Assembly (NCBI RefSeq): GCF_000153325.1
Contig: NZ_CH724147.1
Location: 56,307-120,306, forward strand
Reading direction: 5' to 3'
Source of the DNA: Photobacterium sp. SKA34
GTDB taxonomy: Bacteria > Pseudomonadota > Gammaproteobacteria > Enterobacterales > Vibrionaceae
DNA length: 64,000 nt
Position numbers and translations under genes: made by a program. Positions 54,254-62,648 of this stretch are shown one piece after another; positions within the stretch are counted from its first letter, which is position 1, and every line of letters begins with the position of its first letter. The notes beneath the pieces are model-generated. The model was not told the DNA's origin and did not search any database. It saw nothing but the letters and a program-made list of their open reading frames with translations.

Positions 54254-54544
54254 ATGAATATTCGTCCTTTACACGACCGTGTTATCGTTGAGCGCCAAGA
54301 AGTTGAGTCTAAGTCTGCTGGCGGCATTGTATTAACGGGTTCTGCGGCTGAAAAATCAACACGCGGAAAAATACTTGCAGTAGGCAAAGGTCGTATTTTA
54401 GAAAACGGTTCTGTTCAGCCACTTGACGTTAAAGTTGGCGACACTGTTATCTTTGCTGAAGGCTACGGTACTAAGACTGAAAAAATCGAAGGCAAAGAAG
54501 TTCTAATCATGTCTGAAAATGACATCATGGCAATCGTTGAATAA
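54254..54544 (+). CDS. groS: Co-chaperonin GroES
   Basis: A 96-aa heptameric lid of the GroEL folding chamber. MNIRPLHDRVIVERQEVESKSAGGIVL contains the mobile loop (GGIVL). I start at ATG 54254, after CAGGAG; an upstream ATG at 54203 is not needed. It is 41 nt before groL in the standard groESL operon. Confidence 0.97.
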   Translation: MNIRPLHDRVIVERQEVESKSAGGIVLTGSAAEKSTRGKILAVGKGRILENGSVQPLDVKVGDTVIFAEGYGTKTEKIEGKEVLIMSENDIMAIVE

Positions 54545-54585
54545 TCCGATCACATCGAATTAAAAATTAAGAAAGGAAACGCAAG

Positions 54586-56229
54586 ATGGCTGCTAAAGAC
54601 GTTAAATTTGGTAACGACGCACGAATTAAAATGCTAGAAGGTGTCAACATTCTAGCTGATGCAGTAAAAGTAACATTAGGTCCTAAAGGCCGTAACGTTG
54701 TACTAGATAAATCATTCGGTGCACCAACTATTACTAAAGATGGTGTCTCTGTTGCGCGTGAAATTGAACTGGAAGATAAATTCCAGAACATGGGCGCACA
54801 AATGGTGAAAGAAGTTGCATCACAAGCTAATGATGCGGCGGGTGACGGCACAACAACAGCAACAGTACTTGCACAAGCGATCATCGCAGAAGGTCTAAAA
54901 GCTGTCGCTGCGGGTATGAACCCTATGGATCTTAAGCGCGGTATCGACAAAGCGGTTATTGCAGCGGTTGAAGAGCTAAAAGCGTTATCAGTACCATGTG
55001 CTGATACAAAAGCTATCGCACAAGTAGGTACGATTTCTGCTAACTCTGATGTAACAGTAGGTAACCTAATTGCTGAAGCGATGGAAAAAGTAGGCCGTGA
55101 TGGCGTTATCACTGTTGAAGAAGGCCAAGCACTTCAAGACGAACTAGACGTTGTTGAAGGTATGCAGTTTGACCGTGGCTACCTATCTCCATACTTCATC
55201 AACAATCAAGAAGCGGGTTCTGTTGATTTAGAAAGCCCATTCATTCTATTGGTTGATAAGAAAGTATCAAATATCCGTGAACTTCTTCCTGCACTAGAAG
55301 GCGTTGCGAAAGCATCTCGTCCTCTACTTATTATTGCAGAAGACGTTGAAGGTGAAGCGCTAGCAACATTAGTTGTGAACAACATGCGTGGCATCGTGAA
55401 AGTGGCTGCGGTTAAAGCGCCTGGTTTCGGTGACCGTCGTAAAGCAATGCTTCAAGATATCGCAGTACTAACAGCTGGTACCGTGATTTCTGAAGAGATC
55501 GGCCTGGAGCTAGAAAAAGTTCAGCTAGAAGATCTTGGTCAAGCTAAGCGCGTAACTATCACTAAAGAAAATACAACAATCATCGATGGTTCTGGTGAAG
55601 AAGCGATGATTCAAGGTCGTGTAGCGCAAATTCGTCAACAAATTGAAGATGCAAGTTCTGACTACGACAAAGAAAAACTTCAAGAGCGTGTGGCTAAACT
55701 TGCTGGCGGCGTAGCTGTTATCAAAGTTGGTGCAGCAACTGAAGTTGAAATGAAAGAAAAGAAAGACCGCGTAGAAGATGCATTACATGCAACTCGCGCT
55801 GCGGTTGAAGAAGGCGTTGTAGCAGGTGGTGGTGTTGCACTTATCCGCGCAGCATCTAAAGTTGTAGGCCTTACTGGCGACAATGAAGAACAAAACGTGG
55901 GTATTCGTGTAGCACTTCGTGCAATGGAAGCGCCTATTCGTCAAATCACGAAGAACGCAGGTGATGAAGAGTCTGTTGTTGCTAACAATGTACGTGCAGG
56001 CGAAGGTAACTACGGTTATAACGCAGCAACTGGCGTGTACGGTGATATGATTGAAATGGGTATCCTAGACCCAACAAAAGTAACCCGTTCAGCACTTCAG
56101 TTCGCAGCATCTGTTGCTGGTCTTATGATCACGACAGAAGCTATGATTACTGACAAAGCGACTGATACTCCAGCAATGCCTGATATGGGCGGTATGGGTG
56201 GTATGGGTGGCATGGGCGGTATGATGTAA
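54586..56229 (+). CDS. groL: Chaperonin GroEL
   Basis: 60-kDa chaperonin, 547 aa. MAAKDVKFGNDARIKMLEGV, the ATP-binding VTLGPKGRNVVLDKSFGAPTITKDG, the catalytic DGTTTATVLAQ (Asp87 region), and the Gly-Met tail (GGMGGMGGMGGMM) are all canonical. Heavy codon bias. Followed by a strong terminator. Confidence 0.99.
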   Translation: MAAKDVKFGNDARIKMLEGVNILADAVKVTLGPKGRNVVLDKSFGAPTITKDGVSVAREIELEDKFQNMGAQMVKEVASQANDAAGDGTTTATVLAQAIIAEGLKAVAAGMNPMDLKRGIDKAVIAAVEELKALSVPCADTKAIAQVGTISANSDVTVGNLIAEAMEKVGRDGVITVEEGQALQDELDVVEGMQFDRGYLSPYFINNQEAGSVDLESPFILLVDKKVSNIRELLPALEGVAKASRPLLIIAEDVEGEALATLVVNNMRGIVKVAAVKAPGFGDRRKAMLQDIAVLTAGTVISEEIGLELEKVQLEDLGQAKRVTITKENTTIIDGSGEEAMIQGRVAQIRQQIEDASSDYDKEKLQERVAKLAGGVAVIKVGAATEVEMKEKKDRVEDALHATRAAVEEGVVAGGGVALIRAASKVVGLTGDNEEQNVGIRVALRAMEAPIRQITKNAGDEESVVANNVRAGEGNYGYNAATGVYGDMIEMGILDPTKVTRSALQFAASVAGLMITTEAMITDKATDTPAMPDMGGMGGMGGMGGMM

Positions 56230-56270
56230 GCCATTTATAACAGTAGAGATTTCTCTCTTTGTTATTTGAG

Positions 56271-56297
56271 AAGCCGAGCATGACGCTCGGCTTTTTT
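56271..56297 (+). terminator. terminator after groL
   Basis: AGCCGAGC, ATGAC, GCTCGGCTTTTTT. Confidence 0.93.
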
Positions 56298-57063
56298 ATT
56301 GCCTGATAAATATAGAACTAAGATGAGTAACATTGTTTTTATTGTTGTACATAGTTCACCGGGAATATACCTCAAAAAGCTGAACAAAAATAAATTCATT
56401 TTAAAACAATAGCTTACCTAAGTATTGCGATGTTTTACCTTATCGTTATGAAAGTGTACACCTATTTACTGCTCGGGTAATATAAAGGTGTTCATTTTGT
56501 CTTATTATTATCTCTAATACATTCAAGATAAAAATAAGGTGTGGTTGTTATAATCATGCATGAAACCAGTAAAAATAGTGTACAGCATTGTGGTTAAATA
56601 ACTGCAATAACCATTACTTAGATAATAATCATATAAATATTTCTATTTATATCTATTTTAGAAAGAGACATTCTTACATCTTTATTGTGTTTAAGCTTAT
56701 CCAAGGTTATTAATTAACATAAGTGTTATAAATTATATTTCTTATGAGTTAACCTTAAAAAGGTGTTCAACAAATATTCATTTAATAATATTTAATCAAA
56801 TCATCGACTTTGACGTGGTCGATAAATATGATTTTCCCAGTATAATGACTGTTACTAACTATTGCTTACCTAGAAAAAAGCGTAAAAAGCTGTACGTTAT
56901 TTTAAGTATTTTATTTCAATGACTTACGAGGTATATGGGAGGAGCTGTAAATGCTTATTCATTTGGTCGCAAAAAAGCTGTAATTTTTGTTTTTAGCTGT
57001 ACGTGTTGATTAGGTGGGAGATCCTGATGTCTGATAGGGCTGAGAACGATAGTATTTAGCTAT
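56298..57063. repeat. gene-free AT-rich stretch with directional AAAAAG[CG]TG motifs
   Basis: No gene seen in about 770 nt. It holds several plus-strand copies of a short element: AAAAAGCTGAAC (56374), AAAGGTGTTCATTTTGT (56484), AAAAAGGTGTTCA (56757), AAAAAGCTGTACG (56884), AAAAAGCTGTAA (56972) and TTTAGCTGTACG (56991). Further copies lie at 57838, 57943, 59159 and 59271. The 17-mer at 56484 recurs exactly at 59273. Spacing is irregular, so this is a dispersed rather than tandem repeat. Confidence 0.65.
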
Positions 57064-57092
57064 AAAAACGCCCCTGTATTGACAGAGGCGTA
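57064..57092 (-). terminator. terminator of the 57.1-kb hypothetical gene
   Basis: On the minus strand ACGCC-CTGT, loop, ACAG-GGCGTTTTT: stem with one mismatch and T-run, 25 nt past the stop. Confidence 0.75.
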
Positions 57093-57116
57093 ATGAATAT
57101 CAAAAGAGGGAGTCTA

Positions 57117-57575
57117 TTAGCTCTCGCTAGGTAGGTTATCCTGATTTAATGAGACCCACGCAGCCATAAAGCAAACAATGAACGACTGGATGAAACCACG
57201 TAAATCGATATCACCTTGAACTAATACATCATCGGCGTTGGGTTCCATATTAAAAGAAACGGTACGATCTTTTATGCTGAAGAATACACGACCAACCAGT
57301 ACTAAGTTCTCGCCATTATCGTCTGGGTTGTAAACCATACCTGCGCCAATTTGATCGTGTTCAGTGATAGGTATAGCGCTAAACGCTAACTTTTCAGCTC
57401 CTTCAAAGCCAAAGCCAGCGTAATGCTTACTTGGATCTTCATGTTGTAATAGCTGAGAAAGCATCTCTGTATAAGTCTCTAGGGCTTCTTCTGGTACATC
57501 TTTCGTATTTACCTGTCCCATGTCAAAAGGCTTTTCATCTTCAATCATAGCAACGTTATAGGTAAAGTCTGTCAT
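57117..57575 (-). CDS. hypothetical acidic protein
   Basis: A 152-aa protein I do not recognise. It starts at ATG 57575 with AAGGAT 7 nt upstream: MTDFTYNVAMIEDEKPFDMGQ. It is acidic, with no signal peptide; residues about 60-125 alternate in a beta-rich pattern (LVLVGRVFFSIKDRTVSFNM), and the C-terminus has a hydrophobic helix (GFIQSFIVCFMAAWVSL). It sits alone between groEL and a broken rimK in AT-rich DNA. It has its own terminator, so is likely expressed. No function proposed. Confidence 0.7.
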   Translation of the reverse strand: MTDFTYNVAMIEDEKPFDMGQVNTKDVPEEALETYTEMLSQLLQHEDPSKHYAGFGFEGAEKLAFSAIPITEHDQIGAGMVYNPDDNGENLVLVGRVFFSIKDRTVSFNMEPNADDVLVQGDIDLRGFIQSFIVCFMAAWVSLNQDNLPSES

Positions 57576-58009
57576 TGTTAATCCTTTGATTTTTAATATC
57601 ATCATTATTATATAACGTACTAAGTTAACGTAATTTTGAACGGTCTGATAGTATTAATCTCATCAGTGATTAGTGGATGTTTTAACGATCACAGTTATAG
57701 GAATGTGACGATATATTGTTCCAAACTTTGCTTTTGTCAGTGAAAAAGTAAGCTGTTACTTACTAATTATATTAATAATAGATAAGGTATAAAGAACTCA
57801 GCGGTATCAAAGCTTTAGTTTGTCGAGGAAAAAGCTTAAAAAGCTGCACGAAATTAACTTGTTTAAAATCAACAGGTTATATTGTATATTTGAGGTTTTT
57901 ACTTTCGGGTATTTTTGTTCTGCTTTTTGCTGTATTTCAAGTAAAAAGCTGATCTTTATTTAAGTTCATAATTGCCGTTGTTATGAAATATAACAACGGC
58001 GATTTCAAG
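57576..58009. other. 434-nt non-coding stretch between hypothetical gene and rimK
   Basis: AT-rich, no gene seen. Contains AAAAAGCTGCACG at 57838 and AAAAAGCTGATC at 57943, members of the dispersed motif. A possible rimK terminator, AACAACGGC near 57990 facing GCCGTTGTT near 57973, closes just past the rimK stop but lacks a T-run. Confidence 0.45.
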
Positions 58010-58912
58010 TCATTGATTTAATTGAAATCTTTTGCTCTTGTTGGCATTTCTTTCAATATATTCGATGATCATACCAGCAATATCTTTGCCTGTTGCGGCT
58101 TCAATGCCTTCAAGACCTGGTGATGAGTTGACTTCCATGATTAATGGACCACGGTTAGAGCGCAGTAAATCTACACCCGCCACGCTTAATCCCATTGCTT
58201 TAGCGGCTGCAATCGCCGTTTTACGCTCTTCTGGTGTAATACGGATCAGTGATGCACTCCCACCACGGTGTAGGTTTGAGCGGAACTCACCTTCAGCTGC
58301 TTGACGCTTCATTGACGCAATCACTTTATCGCCAATCACAAAACAACGGATGTCGGCGCCACCGGCTTCTTTAATATATTCCTGAACCATAATATTGGCT
58401 TTTAAGCCCATAAAAGCCTCAATCACACTCTCTGCTGCTTTTTGAGTTTCAGCTAATACTACGCCAATCCCTTGAGTACCTTCTAATAACTTAATAACTA
58501 AAGGTGCACCACCGACCATTTTGATTAAATCAGGCACGTCATCTGGTTTACTCGCAAAGCCGGTGACAGGCATACCAACACCTTTACGACTTAATAACTG
58601 TAATGAACGTAGTTTGTCGCGTGAGCGGGAAATAGCAATTGATTGATTGACAGGGAAGACGCCCATCATTTCAAACTGACGTAATACAGAGCAGCCATAA
58701 AATGTAATGTCTGAGCCAATACGCGGAATAATGGCATCAAAGCCTGTTAAATCATTACCCTCAAAGTGAATCGAAGGCTGCACGGAGTTGATGTTCATAT
58801 AACAACGTAGTGCATTAATAATCACAGCTTCATGTCATCGTTGCTCACAAGCTTCAACAAGACGACGGGTGGAGTATAGGTTAGCGTTTTGCGACAAAAT
58901 GCCAATTTTCAT
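58010..58912 (-). pseudogene. rimK: rimK, interrupted by in-frame TGA at codon 26
   Basis: RimK adds glutamate residues to the C-terminus of ribosomal protein S6 (ATP-grasp ligase). From ATG 58912 the frame reads MKIGILSQNANLYSTRRLVE, then ACEQR, TGA (58835-58837), then HEAV and the rest of RimK, which runs intact to 58010. Ignoring the TGA gives 300 aa, exactly the E. coli length. E. coli has Gly at the equivalent site (QRGH), so GGA to TGA is the simplest change. The ATP-grasp core (VIKLLEGTQGIGVVLAE, MEVNSSPGLEGIE) is intact, so the lesion is recent or an error. Reinitiation at GTG 58825 would lose the first strands of the N-terminal domain. Confidence 0.85.
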
Positions 58913-59298
58913 TGCGTTACTCGCGACAAATAAGAAGTGATAGTCAGCAGCGTTAAGTTTGGCGAACTTGTTAAATATATGCTGCTGTATGAGTCGCGAC
59001 TATGCGCTTAAAACAATAAAAAATCGATAGCCTTAACGATGATTTTTTTGATTGTCTTCGATAATTTTATTTATCGAAGAAGTATAAGTAACATTATGTT
59101 TTTTTTAATGTGTGTATAAATCATATTACATTACTAATGCTTGGTTGTTATTTTTCTTGAAAAGCTGCACGCGTTGTTTTAATTATTATTAATCAATCTC
59201 TTATGTTTCGGTTGTCATATTGCTTTAAGTGGTCTTGATTATTCGTTCATCTTTTTGGTGTGTTTTTAATAAAAAGGTGTTCATTTTGTTTTGGGTGT
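58913..59298. other. 386-nt non-coding stretch between rimK and epmB
   Basis: AT-rich, no gene seen. Carries GAAAAGCTGCACG at 59159 and AAAAAGGTGTTCATTTTGT at 59271, further copies of the dispersed motif. The rimK promoter should be here. Confidence 0.45.
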
Positions 59299-59326
59299 AA
59301 AAAAAGACGATTTAATCGTCTTTTTT
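59299..59326 (-). terminator. terminator after epmB
   Basis: AAAAAAGACGATT, T, AATCGTCTTTTTT: perfect stem with symmetric tracts, 24 nt past the epmB stop. Confidence 0.9.
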
Positions 59327-59349
59327 CGTGTTGCTGTTGGGTTTATGGC

Positions 59350-60372
59350 CTATTCAAGCAGTAAGTCCAGCGGCGTTTTACTGGCTCGTCCACCGATTTC
59401 TCTGGTGAGTTTAGGGACTAAGTACCCTGAGACTTGAGTGATTAACCCTGCTATTAATTGACGTGCCGTTTCATCATCTATCATAAAATGGGCTGCGCCT
59501 TGTACACGGTCTAAGACATGGAGGTAATAAGGTTGAATGCCAGCATCAAATAATGCTTCGCTGAGGTCTGTTAATGCCTTTACAGAGTCATTAACGCCTT
59601 TTAGCAGTACGCCTTGGTTAAGTAAGGTGACATTGGCTTGTTTTAGTTTGCCCATTGCAGTGGTTAGCGCATCATCGATTTCGTTTGCATGATTAATATG
59701 AGTCACCAAAATCGTTTGTAAACGCGTCTCTGCCAGTATTTGACACAAATTATCGGTAATACGATTAGGGATCACCACAGGTAGCCTGCTGTGGATGCGT
59801 AGGCGCTTGATATGAGGTATTGCTGCTATATGCTCAACAAGCCATTGGAGCTCATGATCTTTAGCCATTAAAGGATCGCCACCGGACAAAATTACTTCAT
59901 TGATTTCAGGATGGGCGGCGATGTACTCAAGGCTCTGCTGCCATTGATGTTTGTTACCTTTATTGTCGCTATATGGGAAATGGCGACGGAAACAATAACG
60001 GCAGTTTACCGCACAGCCACCTTTGACTATCAGCAATACACGATTGTGGTATTTATGCAGTAACCCTGGAATATCGTTCTGCTGTTCTTTAAGGGGATCG
60101 ATAGAGTAACCTTGGTGAACTTCGAATTCTTGCTCTAAGGGTAAAATTTGACGTAAAAGTGGATCATGTGGGTTGCCGATTTCCATTTTATCAATAAAGC
60201 TCAATGGAACACGTAGCGCAAACAGTTTCCTTGCGGCGAGGCCATTTTCCCATGGTGTGGGATCAATTTTGAGCAATTTGAGCAACTGAAAGGGATCAGA
60301 TATCGCATTCGATAGATCATTAAGCCAGTTTTGCTCAACAGATGGCACGTTTAGGGGTATGATATGCGACAT
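59350..60372 (-). CDS. epmB: EF-P beta-lysylation protein EpmB (lysine 2,3-aminomutase)
   Basis: Radical-SAM, PLP-dependent aminomutase converting (S)-alpha-lysine to (R)-beta-lysine, which EpmA then attaches to EF-P. 340 aa. The 4Fe-4S motif CxxxCxxC is in GGCAVNCRYCFRRHFPY; EVILSGGDPLM and the C-terminal PLP-binding PKLTREIGGRASKT are present. ATG 60372 fits the family length. It is divergent from efp, its substrate pathway partner, with 33 nt between starts. EpmA is not in the window but is often next to frdA. Confidence 0.95.
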   Translation of the reverse strand: MSHIIPLNVPSVEQNWLNDLSNAISDPFQLLKLLKIDPTPWENGLAARKLFALRVPLSFIDKMEIGNPHDPLLRQILPLEQEFEVHQGYSIDPLKEQQNDIPGLLHKYHNRVLLIVKGGCAVNCRYCFRRHFPYSDNKGNKHQWQQSLEYIAAHPEINEVILSGGDPLMAKDHELQWLVEHIAAIPHIKRLRIHSRLPVVIPNRITDNLCQILAETRLQTILVTHINHANEIDDALTTAMGKLKQANVTLLNQGVLLKGVNDSVKALTDLSEALFDAGIQPYYLHVLDRVQGAAHFMIDDETARQLIAGLITQVSGYLVPKLTREIGGRASKTPLDLLLE

Positions 60373-60405
60373 TAAATACAACTCGAAGATGTTAAGAGGA
60401 TTAGA

Positions 60406-60972
60406 ATGGCGTCTTTCAGCACCAATGAATTCCGCGGCGGAATGAAAATTATGCTAGATAATGAACCATGTGTCATTATCGAAAATGAATTTGTTAAGCC
60501 TGGTAAAGGTCAAGCGTTCAACCGCGTACGAATCCGTAAACTTATTTCTGGTAAAGTTTTAGAGAAGACTTTTAAATCAGGTGAAACAGTTGAAGCTGCG
60601 GACGTAATCGATACTGATCTTGATTACCTATACAACGATGGTGAATTCTATCACTTCATGAACAACGAAACGTTTGAGCAAATTGCTGCTGACGTTAAAG
60701 CGGTTGGTGATAATGCTAAGTGGTTAGTTGAAAACGATCCGTGTACATTAACGCTTTGGAACGGTAACCCTATTGTTGTAACACCACAGAACTTTGTTGA
60801 GTTAGAAGTAACGGAAACAGATCCTGGTCTTAAAGGTGATACACAAGGTACTGGCGGTAAGCCAGCAACACTAAGTACTGGTGCTGTTGTTCGTGTACCT
60901 CTATTTATCGCTATCGGCGAAGTGATCAAAGTTGATACTCGCTCTGGTGAATACGTAAGCCGCGTTAAGTAA
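60406..60972 (+). CDS. efp: Elongation factor P
   Basis: Translation factor that rescues ribosomes stalled on proline runs. 188 aa, three beta-barrel domains. MASFSTNEFRGGMKIM is the normal start, and the modification site Lys34 lies in the loop VKPGKGQAF, matching the beta-lysylated E. coli type and the presence of epmB next door. Ends VKVDTRSGEYVSRVK-like. Followed by a terminator. Confidence 0.98.
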   Translation: MASFSTNEFRGGMKIMLDNEPCVIIENEFVKPGKGQAFNRVRIRKLISGKVLEKTFKSGETVEAADVIDTDLDYLYNDGEFYHFMNNETFEQIAADVKAVGDNAKWLVENDPCTLTLWNGNPIVVTPQNFVELEVTETDPGLKGDTQGTGGKPATLSTGAVVRVPLFIAIGEVIKVDTRSGEYVSRVK

Positions 60973-61009
60973 TTAATCGGTTTATAAGGTCGTTATATCA
61001 TTAACGATG

Positions 61010-61036
61010 AAAAGGTCGCGTAAGCGGCCTTTTTTG
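61010..61036 (+). terminator. terminator after efp
   Basis: AAAAGGTCGC, GTAA, GCGGCCTTTTTT, 37 nt past the stop. Confidence 0.88.
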
Positions 61037-61103
61037 TTTCTATTTTTTGATATTGATGGAAAAAGGTAAATTAGAAATAGTCGCTATCATAAAATTTAGA
61101 TAA

Positions 61104-61131
61104 TAAAAAAGCACCGCTAGCGGTGCTTTTT
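61104..61131 (-). terminator. terminator of the frdABCD operon
   Basis: AAAAAGCACCG, CTAG, CGGTGCTTTTT with T-run on both strands; 18 nt past the frdD stop. Confidence 0.9.
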
Positions 61132-61148
61132 GTGTTTTTGTATACAGC

Positions 61149-61511
61149 TTAAATCATGAATACAAAAATAATGGATAGAGCGGTGATCAAAAACGCAAAT
61201 GCGTAACAAATAATCTTACCGACTACACCTGCATGGATTTTTAAATCATGCATACCGTGGTGCAAACGGTGCATCGCATGCCACATGGGTAGCGACAGAG
61301 TTGCGATAACAAATAGCGCACCAATAAAGTTTGTTGCGAAATCTGCTGCGCGATCGTAAGTCATTGCTTCTGGGCTAATAATGCCAAGAGGAACAAGAAT
61401 ACCGAGTACTAAAATCGTAACCGGTGTGATCATTGCAAACCAAGTACCGCCAGCACCGAACAGACTCCACCATACTGGCTCGTCAGAACGCTTAGGATGT
61501 AAATTAACCAC
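61149..61511 (-). CDS. frdD: Fumarate reductase membrane anchor subunit D
   Basis: A 120-aa integral membrane anchor with three hydrophobic segments. KRSDEPVWWSLFGAGGTWFAM at the N-terminus and LPMWHAMHRLHHGMHDLKIH are FrdD family hallmarks. With FrdC it anchors the FrdAB catalytic dimer and binds menaquinol. Last gene of the operon, 10 nt after frdC. Confidence 0.95.
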   Translation of the reverse strand: MVNLHPKRSDEPVWWSLFGAGGTWFAMITPVTILVLGILVPLGIISPEAMTYDRAADFATNFIGALFVIATLSLPMWHAMHRLHHGMHDLKIHAGVVGKIICYAFAFLITALSIIFVFMI

Positions 61512-61521
61512 GACGGACTCC

Positions 61522-61905
61522 TTAAACTATCGCAAGAACAAACAAGGTAATAACAGCAACAACAGCCCACTGAGCAAGAATGATAATTTTCTTATCAAGC
61601 AATTTGCCTTTAATACGAATAGGCACAACTTGCGGCATCATATTGAAGTAGGTGAATGCGTGGAATAGGCTACCTGCAAGGGCAAGAATATTTAAAATAA
61701 TCACAATAGGGTTAGCCATGAAATCTAACCAGCCTTGCCATGCTTCTGGACCTTTTACTAGGCTACCTAAACCAAAGGTTAAGCAGATTGTAAAAAAGAT
61801 CAAAGGTAGTACTGTTGCTTCGCGGATCATGTAGAAGCGATAGAAAGAGCTTTCTTTCCACCAAGTACGCTTCATTTCACGAACGTAAGGTTTACGATTG
61901 CTCAT
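61522..61905 (-). CDS. frdC: Fumarate reductase membrane anchor subunit C
   Basis: A 127-aa membrane anchor. SNRKPYVREMKRTWWKESSFYRFYM is the conserved N-terminal region; three hydrophobic segments follow, and FHAFTYFNMMPQVVPI contains the quinone-site neighbourhood. Two nucleotides separate it from frdB, implying translational coupling. Confidence 0.96.
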   Translation of the reverse strand: MSNRKPYVREMKRTWWKESSFYRFYMIREATVLPLIFFTICLTFGLGSLVKGPEAWQGWLDFMANPIVIILNILALAGSLFHAFTYFNMMPQVVPIRIKGKLLDKKIIILAQWAVVAVITLFVLAIV

Positions 61906-61907
61906 CC

Positions 61908-62648
61908 TTATGCCTCCATCGGTTTGATCATCGCAATAACGAAATCTTTAGAAGATTCCACTTTGCCTTGGTTAACAGCCGCAGCTGGATCAACATGCTT
62001 AGGACAGACTTCCGAGCAGTAACCTACAAATGTACAGCCCCACGCACCGTTTTCGCCATTGATAAGCTCCATACGCTCATGTTGACCGTTATCACGGCTA
62101 TCAAGGTTGTAACGGTGAGCCAGAGTCAATGCCGCAGGGCCAATAAACTCAGGGTTTAAACCAAACTGAGGACACGCGGCGTAACACAAACCACAGTTAA
62201 TACAGCCTGCAAATTGCTTGTATTTCGCCATTTGCTCTGGTGTTTGTAGGTTTGTACCATCTTCAGGCGTGCGGTCGTTACCAATTATGTATGGCTTAAT
62301 CGCTTCAAGGCGCTCAATAAATGGCGTCATATCGACAATTAAATCTTTTTCAATCGCAAAATTTGCTAATGGCTCAATTTTCACACCGTTAGGGTAGTCA
62401 CGTAAAAAGCTCTTACATGCAAGCTTTGGCACGCCATTTACCATCATGCCGCAAGAGCCACAGATAGCCATACGACAAGACCAACGGTAGGATAAATCCT
62501 TATCTAGGTGGTCTTTAATGTAACCAAGCGCATCAAGAACAGACATGGTTTCATTGAACGGTACTTCGAATTTTTCTAGGTACGGTTCTGCGTCTTTTGC
62601 TGGGTCATAACGCAGAATTTCAACTGATTGAATGCGAGTCGCTGACAT
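61908..62648 (-). CDS. frdB: Fumarate reductase iron-sulfur subunit B
   Basis: A 246-aa electron-transfer subunit. The 2Fe-2S cluster uses CRMAICGSCGMMVNG...C. The C-terminal ferredoxin domain carries CINCGLCYAACP and CTFVGYCSEVCPKH for the 4Fe-4S and 3Fe-4S clusters. It passes electrons from menaquinol to FrdA. Its ATG overlaps the frdA stop (TAATG). Confidence 0.97.
   Translation of the reverse strand: MSATRIQSVEILRYDPAKDAEPYLEKFEVPFNETMSVLDALGYIKDHLDKDLSYRWSCRMAICGSCGMMVNGVPKLACKSFLRDYPNGVKIEPLANFAIEKDLIVDMTPFIERLEAIKPYIIGNDRTPEDGTNLQTPEQMAKYKQFAGCINCGLCYAACPQFGLNPEFIGPAALTLAHRYNLDSRDNGQHERMELINGENGAWGCTFVGYCSEVCPKHVDPAAAVNQGKVESSKDFVIAMIKPMEA

Noticed and set aside
56298..57063. A CRISPR array or an origin iteron set in the groEL downstream region.
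   Set aside because: Repeats are 10-17 nt, imperfect and irregularly spaced, with no constant spacer length and no cas or replication genes nearby.
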